Shown: positions 1 to 11,700 of the stretch, one piece after another | Numbering within the stretch: position 1 is the stretch's first letter | Layout: the number at the start of each line of letters is the position of its first letter | NCBI GenBank assembly: GCA_030248215.1 | Contig: JASANG010003970.1 | Span: 116,025-180,024, forward strand | DNA length: 64,000 bases | Direction: 5' to 3' | DNA from: Enoplolaimus lenunculus | Taxonomy: Eukaryota > Nematoda > Enoplea > Enoplida > Thoracostomopsidae | Program-made: the position numbers and the translations under genes | Notes under the pieces: model-generated | The model's input: only the letters and a program-made list of their open reading frames with translations | What the model was told of the DNA's origin: nothing | Database searches by the model: none

Positions 1-27
1 ATTTGTGGGAGGTGACTTAAAAGTTTA

Positions 28-303
28 GGGCCAATGTAAACAAAATGGGCGGAACAGTATTAGAAACATATTCCTAATCTTAAGCCTAAAGCCTAGCGTC
101 AGAATGAACATATTCCTAAGTGTAAGCGTAAGCCTAATCGTAAGAATGAGCATATTCCTAAGCGTAAGCCTAATCGTAAGAATGAGCATATTCCTAAGCG
201 TAAGCCTAGACCTAAGCCAGGCGAAATAATTATTCTAACCCATAAACTGGCTCCATTACAGTTCCACAGAAAAACGGTCTGCCCCTGATCGTTACATGAG
301 CCA
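28..303. mobile_element. Family A hAT-type MITE with TTAGGC-like interior
   Basis: Left end GGCCAATGTAAACAAAATGG, right end CTGATCGTTACATGAGCC, imperfect inverted repeats of about 26 bp ending in the GGGGCGGAAC-type box. Flanked by AAGTTTAG and AAGTTTTG, an 8-bp target duplication with one mismatch, as for hAT elements. The interior is made of hexamers of the type CCTAAG, CGTAAG, CCTAAT, AATGAG, CATATT in 36-bp units. Confidence 0.72.
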
Positions 304-521
304 AGTTTTGTATAAACAAAAATATTAAGCCTGTAACTTTTGTTAATATTTAATTTCAATTCGTAACTGCGTGCAAAAATCGTTCACGAGGCTCCGTCGA
401 AAAGTTTCATTTTCAAAATTTTAACTCTCATTTTTGACTCTCAACACAGATTTGAACTGAATTTAAATTTTGACTGAAATCACGATTTTTTGTCAGAACA
501 ACAAAGTAGCATTTGAATTAC

Positions 522-686
522 GGCCGATGTTACTTTCACTGCCGTCCCAGTTTCTGATGAGTCTATGAAGGAATAGGCTTAAATTTTCAACTACATTTTT
601 TGCTTGGCCTAGAAATACACATTTTTTAATGCTTAGGCTTAGAAATATGCTTAATCTAATATTACGGCCCTAAAAGTAACATTGGC
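522..686. mobile_element. Family B MITE (GGCC-ATGTTACTTT ends)
   Basis: Begins GGCCGATGTTACTTTCACTG and ends GGCCCTAAAAGTAACATTGG. Its interior holds degraded CTTAGGCTTAG hexamers. An old, diverged copy. Confidence 0.55.
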
Positions 687-1394
687 ATAAGTTACTGTGA
701 TTGAGTTGCGCCGAATGGCGTATGCCGATTTTGGCCTTAAAGTAAGGCATTACGTCATAAAGTTTTTCGTTAAGGGTTAACCTTTAATTGGCAAACAAAG
801 TACTTATTTGGCAAATATTTTTACAACCAAAAATTACTTCTGAGAACCTCTGGCTTCTGTACGAAAACGGTAAGAAATCTTTACACCAAACTTAAGTGAA
901 ATCTTGAACTTTAAGTCATGTTTCTGCAACCCAGCCATTATCTTTGAACGCGAATTATGCTGTCTGCTTATGACATTAGAGAATAAAATACCAAACACTA
1001 CACATTAATACTATTGTACAAACATTGCGAGTTGAAATAAATAAAACACATTAATAATATTAGTTTTAGCTAAATTTACAGTCTAAAAACCCAAATAATT
1101 GCACATAGCTGAATTGAAAACGATGGCGCTAATTGGTTCAGGGCAGTTAGTACAAGGATATCGGGGGTCCGAAGGCTTCCCTTCTGCTCGGATATCGCCC
1201 CTTCCCCCTGACAAAAAATCACAGGATTAAAAGGATTACATGTTAAGAAAACTGGCTTGCTATCTTTATGAATCTACTTATTGCTTTTGGTTGTATAGAC
1301 CATCACAGTATGTGATTCGTTTCTCTGCGTTTCAGTAATTGCTAAAATATATCTACAATACAGTAATACTCAGTTTAGCCAAGAATGCATGATA

Positions 1395-1706
1395 CCCTTT
1401 AACAAGAGTATACAACTGGGTATATTCTGTGTAGAAAAGAATGTTCGCAGCGCGCGGTGTATTTTTGGCTTACCCCCCGTTATTTGGGGGGGTGTCAAAA
1501 TCTTCATAGATGCTGAAATACATGTGCTGTTGCATATACTGAAAAGTGGTCCGATTGTATTTTCGGTGTTGGCTGGCCGTTACACGTGTAATGAACGTAA
1601 AATTGACCCCCCCCCAAAGTGAGGGGGGGTAGAATCAAACCGCAACGAGCGCTGGTAGAATTAGTTCCATGTAAAACAAGGCTTTTTGCATACTCTTGTT
1701 TAAGGG
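1395..1706. mobile_element. Inverted-repeat element, AACAAGAGTAT type
   Basis: Termini CCCTTTAACAAGAGTATACA and TGCATACTCTTGTTTAAGGG are inverted repeats of about 22 bp. The interior has two GC-rich homopolymer patches (CCCCCCGTTATTTGGGGGGG and a C8/G8 pair near 1606-1630) that form their own hairpins. Only one copy seen. Confidence 0.5.
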
Positions 1707-1771
1707 CATAATCCACTCTTGGTTTAGCGGACAATGTTTAAAGTTAAAATTAATTCAAAAAGTTTGCTGCC

Positions 1772-1907
1772 TAAGTGGCGTAACAGTACTATAAGCATAT
1801 GCCTAAGCCGAAACCTAAGCTTAAGCCAAACAAAAAAGTCTAAAGCTTAAGCTTACTCTATTACAGTCCCACACAAAAACGTTCCGGCCCTAATCTTTAC
1901 ATGGGTC
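1772..1907. mobile_element. Family A MITE, short degraded copy
   Basis: GTAACAGTACTATAAGCATA at the left, TTAAGCTTACTCTATTACAG and CTAATCTTTACATGGGTC at the right. Same layout as the other family A copies; the left terminal box is eroded. Confidence 0.55.
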
Positions 1908-2179
1908 GTAAATTAGGTATTTTAAAATGTTTTAAAATCTGAGTTAACGGGATACACTAGGATTTGAAAGGCATTACATTTTCTTATACCAAATCAAAGT
2001 AATAATTTTCGGCCTTGTTTAGTATTTATAAAAAAATGTTATTTTGACTGAATTTTTCTAACTTCCCCAATAATTTCAGCGACGATATGCCAAAGTGCAT
2101 AGTTTTAAAAACTAAACGAAAAATAAATTGAACATTTTTCTACTATAAAAACCTTATTTCTATTACACACATGAAATCA

Positions 2180-2271
2180 GGCCCGTAGCCAGCCCACCTT
2201 GCTCGGGGGAGGGGCTATAAATCGTGACATTTTACCAAGGGGGCTAACCCCCCCTCTTGGCTACGGGTCCG
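2180..2271. mobile_element. Family F element (GTAGCCAGC ends) with 10-bp target duplication
   Basis: Left GGCCCGTAGCCAGCCCACC, right CTTGGCTACGGGTCCG. Flanked on both sides by CATGAAATCA (2170-2179 and 2272-2281), an exact 10-bp target duplication. It lies about 35 bp past the stop of the ZP gene, so in its 3' UTR or just beyond. Confidence 0.6.
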
Positions 2272-2305
2272 CATGAAATCATAGATCAGTGAGCGAGAAA
2301 AAAAA

Positions 2306-2751
2306 CTATAATTTCCGACAATGACTAAACTGTGACCCACCATTGCTACCGGAAGTGTTATTGTGAGTTGTTGCGCCGGACGTCCATGGATCGCTTGCTG
2401 GTTGCGTCCAGGTTCCGGTCAACGAACTTCCACATGTTGCTTTTTCGGCGGAACCAGAATTAAAATTTGGCGAATAACGCGGATCAGAAGACGAATATCC
2501 GGCTAGTGATGTAGAACTCGAGTTAGTCTTTGGGTTTGAAGTTCCGAAACAACCTGATAGCGAACAACAGCTCTCAATCGGGCTTGGAATACGAACACCG
2601 CGAGCTTTAGCGACGATATAACCGGCCAACATTAATATAATTCCAATGAGAACGATAAAACAGGTTAGGATTAAGCCAAGTGCAGTTGGGTTAAAGCAAA
2701 CGGTTCCTGGTTCTACCGCCAGTGATCGTAATTGTTCCATGTCGGGTTCGT
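2306..2751 (-). CDS. ZP protein last exon, transmembrane helix and cytoplasmic tail
   Basis: A 446-nt exon, acceptor TCTCACTTTAG. The first residues after the split Asp are EPDMEQLRSLAVEPGTVCF, then a TM helix (ALGLILTCFIVLIGIILMLA), Cys-containing juxtamembrane residues and a Ser/Asn/Gly/Thr-rich tail that ends in HCRKL. Type I topology is expected for the ZP family. Confidence 0.85.
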
Positions 2752-5700
2752 CTAAAGTGAGAAAACAGTAACTAAATATATATATAACCTGAGCATGTGA
2801 AATCTATATATTAACGTTGGAACGCCCCACATACGTATTTTGGGCAACTTTCCAGGATTACTTTGTTTACAATTTCATAGGAAATGCACGTTATTGTTCT
2901 ATGAAAACAAAAGTTGCATGGAAATTGCTGCGCATTGGCTAACTTTTGCGCATTGCGCAAAACTGGCAGACTAGTATAACACAATGTGCAGTGTTTAACA
3001 ATTATTACGGGTATCTAAGACGTGAGGGCCACGTGATCTAGAGCGTCAAGCTGTGATAATCGTGCGCTGCTCGTGACACCTCTCATCCAAGAGTCTGGGG
3101 TTCGAATCTTAGCTTTAAATTGGATATCAGATGGTAAAAAATATTCAGGTGAGATAGGGCTAGATTTTGCAAATTTTTAACTTGTGGACGGGGTTCAATT
3201 GTTTTAGGGCTATTGAACCCTCTACCTACGACGGTGTCACCTGGAATTTGGTAAAGGGGCATGACAAGCCTCAATATACACTTATGATAATATATTGGAA
3301 CCATAGTTATTAATGCATCTATATAATTAAAGCTGAAATAACCCACATACGTATTTTGGGCAACATTCCAGCATTACTTTGTTTACAATAATTTCTTAGC
3401 AAATAAACATGACTGTTCTATGAAAAGAAAATTTGCATGGATATTTCTGTTTCCAGCTGTGCATAGAAACCAGACAATCCGATTGGCTGATTCGTTTTTG
3501 GAATATGGTCCTTACATACATTACATATCTTTTAGTTAATTCAATATATTCTCAATGGTCGCTTCAGAAAAAATTTTCTTCAAATTTTGATTGAACATGT
3601 CGCTTTTCAGAAAGTGTCTACAACTGGGCTAAACATCTTCAAACTAAAGTGACTACCAGCACGGTCGAAAAATCGTCGGGTAGCGAAGATCCGTATACGG
3701 ATTCTCACAAACACTTTCGCGAGTTGGGAATGGGGTGAGTCTGAAAATCGGTACCCCAGGACATTTCTGTCAAAAAAATGACGAATCCGTGTAGATAGTA
3801 ACCCTTTCTATTGCTTGAAGCTCCGGTTTAAGTCCGAGCTCCATGGATTTCCTGTGATTGCGCCTATCCGTACACCACTTACCGATAGGGTATCCCAAAT
3901 CATCTTGTGTATCAACGATGAAAACCTCTTCTGATACTATATCAAACGTCATAGGATCTGTAAACTTTTCAGCAGTACTATCTTGTTGTACTGGTTTTTC
4001 ACCGCGTTCAACAATTTGTTCCGGGGGCGCCAAATGTGGAATAGGCTCTGGCTCAGGTTTAGGCTTAGATTCATCGATAATGTAGTCTAGATCAAGCATC
4101 CGGGATTCAACTCCGGCGGCATGCGTGTCAGCTGTTGCTGATCGTGCACGCCGTTGTGACGCAATGTGACGAAGTTGAAGTGTTGGCATTGAGCCAAAAT
4201 TGTTGTTTTTATTATTTTCCCACCGTTCGTGAAGATCAAATGATACCGCTCGCGAGTTTCTCACGCTACCGTGGGAATCGGCTAATTTTTGCACGCTTTC
4301 TTCAGCGTGTCGTTGTTGACTTTGAGCTGCAGCGGCGAGTAGCTGCTGGAATCGCCGAATTGCATCGGTTTGCGAGTGGTTGTGATCATTGCCTTGTTGA
4401 CTACGAGGGTCGTCAAATTGTCTGACGGCAGAAAATTTTGCCCCTGCCTCAATTTCGCCGACCGGTTTTCGTCGAATACTACTCGGATCAACTTCCTGAC
4501 CTTCGTCTACGGTTCCGATGCTGCCCAAAAACGCTGCCGCTCCCCCAGATTGTTGGGAACCACCCCTAGGCTGAATTTCAGGCGCATGGTCAGGAACTCT
4601 ATTTAATGGAGGACCTTTAAGCCCTCTGCTGGCCACCGCATTTTCATCTTCCTCCCGGAGAACATGCCGTGATTGCTCGTGACGTTTTGCATAACCTGAT
4701 CCGCCTCGATTTACTCCAAGCGGCACCCCAGATTGAATAGGTGCAACCCCGTACGACCCACCGGTTTGTTGGTTTACTCCCAGCGACGAACCTTGGTTAG
4801 CTGAATACGACGATGCTGGTATATTTTGACCGATTACACTTTGATCAATAACGTTGAACTGTTGAACAGGAGCCGGTTGATAGCCCCCGCTGCCGCCAAT
4901 AACCGCTTGGTTAACGTTGCTTTGAGGGAACAACGACCCTGGCAGGAAACCAGAGTTGTCCGTCGATCCAGGAAGGAATCCACCAGGTCCTGAGCCAGGA
5001 GTCGGTGAGCTGACCAGCGGACAGTTCGGTGGCTGAAAATGCAACAAATGGTCCGCAAGTATTGCTGATGCCATACGGCTTTGAGACAGCTCAATAAGTG
5101 TTCTCAGTACTACGCTTGGTACTTATTACCAACCACACTCGTGTTCATATGGTAGAAGGGAAATCTTCATCCTCATTACTGTTTATTATTTTTGTACGCC
5201 TTTACTTTAGGCTTGGGCTAAATCGAAGGCTAAACCTAAGCCTAAACAAATTGACTTCCTCCGAAATAGGCTCAACGGGACTACACAAACTGAGTCAAAT
5301 TCGACTCTGCCAGAGTCAAACGTGCAACTAAGTGAGTCGAATTTGACTCTGGCGAAGCCGAATCTGACTCAGTTTGTATAGTCCTGTAGAGCATATTTCG
5401 GAGAGAGTCAGGTTGAATCACCATTTTTTGCAGTGTCACTAATCGATTACGTGAATCCGATTTTAGTATTCTAGCCAGCTAAATGACTTTCGCTTATTAA
5501 AATAAAACTGTACTCGATTTTAAACTGAATTATAACAAAAATTACAATATTTCATTTTAACGTTTTTAGAAGTTACAGAATTGTAGCAAAGAAAAACAGT
5601 TTTACTTAGGGCCCATGTTACTTTAGGGGGCGTCCAGGTGTCTGGTGGATCTATAAAAGAGTAGGTTTAGATTATAGATTACATTTTTTTGCTTAGGCTT

Positions 5701-8700
5701 AGACTTAGACTTAGGAACTCATTTTTGCAACGCTTAGGTTTAGGCTTAGGCTTTGGAATACGCTTAATGTACTGTTACGCCCCTTAAAGTAACATTGGCC
5801 GAAATATCCCTAAAGCAAACTGTTTAAATTCTGCTATTACAAAATGTAAGATTTTTTATTTTTAATATTAAATTATGTTCTTTAAAGGCGGATTTGGAAG
5901 TAAATTAATGGCGAACGCAAATTGGGATTCAAGTGACTTACAGAATTGGAATAAAAGAAATATTAGCGAAAAAATCGTTCAAGTCGAAGTTAAATTTTCG
6001 AATTTGACAATTTTTATTGTTTACAAGAAATGAGGTATACCGGAAACCCAACGAACCGTCACTGGATCCGCCGCTGTATCTAATCCCAAATTCAACTCGG
6101 ACCGCATTTTGGAATATCTCGTTCCGGTTTTTTTCCAGTATCCGGTCGTACCTTAATAGTTAATCCTATTTTAAGCGGATTCAGATCTGTACGTTCGCAG
6201 CGGGTAATAAAATTTTGCGCGGATAAAAGCGGGTAACGAACAAGTAAAAGAATTTTGCACGGGTATACTCGCGGGTACAAAAATACCAATTTCCATGGGT
6301 AGCGAGCGCAGCGCAGCGCGGGTAAAAAAATCTTCACCCCCTTTTACATCCGTGCGCTTAAATTACCGTTACACCAGCGCATTCATTTTCGCGTTTATTG
6401 CAAATTTGAATTTGGCATTGAAAAAATAAATTTGAGCGATCCGGAAATTTGTACGCCCACACTTCAACGTAGGCCAGATTCAACGTTCCATCGTAGTTCA
6501 GGGTGCCTTGAATTACCGGTGTGAACACTGGGCACCTGAAACAACAAAGGAAATTTTTGAAAATTGACGTCAGTATTGATTTTGCGTTGTTTTTCCGGTT
6601 CCGGTTTTGCTCTCTACAAAGATGTGTTAATAAATATCTACTTACTCTTTAAAAGCTAAAACTAACTCAATTTAAGCTTAAGCTATTCTAGCAGTGTTAA
6701 ACAAACTTTGCAGATTAACAAATCTAACCAGGTAGGTTACGCTTAAACTCATTTGAAATATTTCGTGTTTTTAGTTTAATCTAAAACTTAATTAATGTAA
6801 AAACTACCTAGTTTCTCAGCAGCAGTTGTATCTTAAACTAAAAATAAGTTAAACTTAAACTCGCGTTATTCTTAAACAATAATTGTCAGTTTAATCCAGG
6901 CTTAAAAGTGTAGTTTACTTAGTCCGTCCAGCCGTTTAAGTTTTACTTACACTCCCATTCAAGTTTAGCGAAGCTATAATTAAAGTCTAAGTTTTTAGAA
7001 GGTACCTGTGACTTGTTTATTAATATTCCTGCTGCAAATAATTTGTAAAATAATAATTTTGCCCCCTATCCTAGAAAATTTTCAACCTTGCTTGTGAAGT
7101 CATTGAAAATCTTTTGTATATCTCTCCTGAAAAAGTCATAGCTAGCAAGATGAGCTGGCTATGGGCTTGTGTCAAAGCTTTAACTTTTGAAAGGTTTTTG
7201 TCGGAAACGACTTTTTTCACTATTAAACTCACCCACGGCTATCAAGCACCCGAACAGAACTCCCTTGACCGTCGTTAACGAAACAATTTTTAACCAACAT
7301 TCCAAAAGCAGCTGAAACCAATTGTAAGATACACGCACTGGCACACCTGCGAAACGGCGCCGTACCCGGTCATAGACCCCCACGTCAGGAATCAAAATTA
7401 GGATATTGGATTAAAGTTTATCACTAAAATAGCGTCGGTGTCGCGTTCGCGACTTTTTCTCACGATTATATCCCGCGAGTCCCGTTTTTAGAAACTTTTG
7501 GATCCGTCACTGTGTACACATTCCCTGTACATTATAAACATAGAGGTGCATCCAGATTATTGGCCGCGAGCGCCCCCATTTTCAGAAGTTTGGCCAATGT
7601 TACTTCAAAAGGCGTAACAGTAGATTAAGCGTATTTCTTAGCCTAAGCCTATAAGCGTTGCTAAAATTAGTTCCTAAGGCTAAAGCCAAAGCCCGAGCAA
7701 AAAATGCAGGAATCTAGAATCTAAACCTACTCTTTTATAGACACACCAGAAACGTGGACGCCCCTTAATGTAACATGGGCCAAAGGTTTTATAGTTAAAT
7801 GGTAAGGAACGCTACTTATCTTGAGTTTTGTGCCGCTAAAATTGCGTTTCGCTTCTGGTTCGCTTCACTTGCGAAGTGCTCTCACAATATATATTGCTCC
7901 CACCTGTCAAAAATTTCAGAATCCACCACTAAGGATTGGCTTAGGCTAATGCTAAGGTTTATACAAATGCTTATTTTTAGATAAGCCTTTTCCTAAACCG
8001 AAACCTAAGCGTAACGGAAGCAAACAAGAGCCTAATGGAACAATCATTTGCAAGTAACCATAGTTTTATTAAACCGAGTCAGTGTATAGAACAGGAACGT
8101 AACAGTAGTAAATATAAGCATATTCCTAAACCTAAGCCTAAACCTAAACGTAAAGGCTAACGATAAGCCTAATGCTAAGGCTATGCCTAAGTCTAAGCGA
8201 AAAATAATTAGTCTAAAAAGCTTGCTCTATTGCGGTTCGCGTTAAATGGTCCGCCCCTGATCTAGACATAGACCAGAAAACTACGCCATTACATTTTACA
8301 AAATGTAATTCTCATGCTAAAAGGCAGGGATACAAACTATAAACACGCTTCGTTTGAACATAAGCAATACCGGTTCCTGTACACTTCACACACATTAACG
8401 TTTAGGCTTAGGCTTAGGAAAATGATTAAAGCGTTAACCTAAAATGTGGGGTCACTCACGGTTATCACAGATACAAGCGATAAACACGCTTCGTTTGAAC
8501 ATAAGCAATACCGGTTCCTGTACACTTCACATACATTAACGTTTAGGCTTAGGCTTAGGAAAAGGTTGAAGCGTTAACCTAAAATGTGGGGTCACTCACG
8601 GTTATCACATTCCCATCGATGTATAAGGCGGTCTCCAACACGTGCAAATCGAATCACTGGACCATTCAGAGTGCCTGAGCGAACAGTGTAAACACAACTT

Positions 8701-11700
8701 GGCATAACCATTGTGGCTTGACGTAGTTCAGTCGTTTGAAGCATACTGAAACAACAGAAATAATTTCAAAATTACTTGCTAAAATTACATTATTTATAAA
8801 TTACATAGCTAACGGATTATAAATATATTTATTTTAGACCTTTAGAGTAAATCCAGCATCGAGAGTTGAACCAATCAAAACACTGTTCATATTTGGTTGG
8901 GGGTGTATGACAAAATGTTATCATCAACCAAATTTAGCAACATACTGTCTATATGTGTTTACCTACAGAGAGTGTCATAAGCAAAAGGCTACGCTCCGCG
9001 TTTCAACCAGCATCCTTCAAAACGTTTTTTGGAAACGGAGAAACTCACCAATCGCTTTTAAGCAAAAATAGCCTTCAGACGGTATTCTGGCATTAATACT
9101 AAAACCGTTTTTCCAAGCGCATAAACCGATTTGTATTTTTGACCCGATCCCGTAATTATTTAATGTTTCATATCCAAACACTAGTGGATCCAGAAGTGTC
9201 AGGGTCCGAAAACGTACGCCAATCAAATGTTTAGGTCCCTACTTTACAATATCCATCCTGAGAAAATTTTTTGGTGATTAAATCATAAGGTTCGTAATTT
9301 TTCGCAGACAATAACATATATAGCGTACAGTAAAAATTGGTGTTTCATAACATTTGACAGTTTGCTTCTGTCAGAAATTTCTGGATCCGCCGCTGCAACC
9401 AAATGTTGCAAAGCGTCAGAAATCAAGCAATAAAACTGAATAATGAATAAAGAACTTACCTGACTTCAAGCTGCGAAGTAACTTGTTTATCGACTTGGGC
9501 ATAAAAGCAACGAACATTGTACGCTCGATCAACTTTGGTTATAAATTGTGGGTGAAAATTGACCACAAACACAAGAACATAATTCATACCGTGTGGTTGA
9601 AGCTGAAATGACAAAAATGAACGGATTATAATTTAAATTTGTTGCAATATTTGCAACCGACGCCAACATACTTTCCGCAAAAACAACATTCTTTTATTGT
9701 ATATTTTAACAAATTAAACTGTACATTTAATTTGCATGTTTATAAAATTCAGATGGAACGTTGCCCAAAATACGTATGTGTGTGGTTCTAGCTTTAATTA
9801 TAGAGATATAGATCTCGGTGAGCCGAGTTCAAAGGTATAAATTGCATGGCTGTCAGATTTACTGGTTCTGAAGTTATGGCTTACGGAAGTTTCATGGTAA
9901 AATCAGCTCTTTTGATGTAGTTTTAACTATGTTTTAGACACACTTGCAAAATATAAACTAAACAAGGTTTATTCGTTGTTTAATTAATACATATAAAATT
10001 TATAAAGCAATAACTTTTGAACCAGGAATCGTACCGCCTTAAAATAGCACCGTTATAGACTCAACGCCTCAAGATCTATAAAGTAAGCCACTTTTCGCTT
10101 GATTCCTAAGGGTCCATATTCCGTACCAGCGCCAAAAAATTTGTATGTACCGAGGTACATAAGTAAACGCTACAGACGGCTGTAGGGGGGTACAGTTTGG
10201 ACACGGAAATATCTCTGAATTAGGGTTGCGCTATACTCGACGTCCGACGCCGTCCGTCACCGTTCGTACCATACGTCATCGTACGTAAGTTATTTGCGTA
10301 CGATACCGCACGGTGACGAACGGTGCCGGAGGGGTGACGAACGGCGCCTGTCGTCAACAAAAGTACAGCACAACCCGCAACCCTTACCAATGAACAGTAA
10401 TAGTTTATACTTGCGGATTCGTCGGTGGGTCCAAAACTGATATTTTGGCGTCTAACGCGTGGGTCGAATAACAAAACGATTATTGAAGTTTAAAATTTGT
10501 CAAAATTCTAAATTGGGTTGCCAATAACAGTTGCTTGTACCTGTCTTATTCGACGCATACCGCAATCTCCAATACGAACAGTAAAACTAGCACCGTTGAA
10601 AGTATTCGAGAAATATTCTTGTCTGAAATTTAAAATTCAAATCAGATTTTATACAGCAGGATTTTAAGCGGTTTAGCCGTAAAATGCTATCACAATCGAA
10701 AAGGATATCGACCCTGTAGGCGGAGTATAACCGAATATCCGTTTCAGTTTCCGGTAAAAATCGGTGTCGGTTTTCATTTCCGTTACGTTCAGAATTGGTT
10801 ATAAATCACGTATATATCTCGATGATTTTTTTGTTACAAATATGGTGTAATTGTTCGTAATGGAATAAGAATTACGAATTTTTTCTAAAATCTTACAAAA
10901 TTAGATGCATCCGCCATTATTCCTTTGAAATTTTTCAAACACCGGTGAATTTATGCACGCTTCAACTGTGTTCGCAGAAAAATAAAACATTTTTGAAACT
11001 TTTATACTTCAATACCTGTTTTCCGTTTCGATAGATGCTACACACATTAAAGACTGCTTTGAATCATTTTACCTAAATTTGGTTCGATTCGAAAGGTTCG
11101 CAACACAGATAATTTGCTAGCGATAGATGCTACACACATTTGAGAATATTAGTTGTACTTTGAACTTACCGACACTGAGTAACAGTGTATTTGCCCTTGA
11201 TAAATACGTTTCCAGTAAATCGATTTCGACTACGAAACGAGAACGTTACGGTATCTTCCGCGCACTGCACTTGTGGTTCATCTAAAAAAATCATAATTTA
11301 ATTATTCCTACTAATTTCTAGGTGGGTTGCGAAGAGTAAAATTTCCACCAAATGTGATAGCTCCCCCCTCGCACTCGATAATCAAACTCGTATAGCTGAG
11401 TGGTGATGATAAACGCCTCCGACCCGTGAAGCTTCGATCCGAATCCTGGCTTTTGTGTTAGTTTTTAATACTGTATGAACTTCTCAGAGATATCGCCAGC
11501 TGTCCAGGTCGGGAGGGATTAATTTATGCACAGAAAACATTTTGGCATCTGTCATTTAAATGGTTTTTCTAAGCACCACAATTCAGTAGGGCCGAAGCAG
11601 CCACCCCTCATACCCCCATTGGCGACCTCACCCCTAAAAGAGCCCTCACTTTAACCGGTTGAATCAAAAACCGCCGTAGTTTTAAAATGCGTCTGGCTTC

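Noticed and set aside
2306-2740. Stand-alone 144-residue membrane protein starting at the Met
   Set aside because: An acceptor lies 11 bp upstream, and phase plus order make it the TM exon of the ZP protein.
10220-10474. Arg-rich ORFs in GC-rich islands (also at 21327-21587 and 44836-45066)
   Set aside because: Self-complementary foldback elements give open frames on both strands without coding bias or homology.
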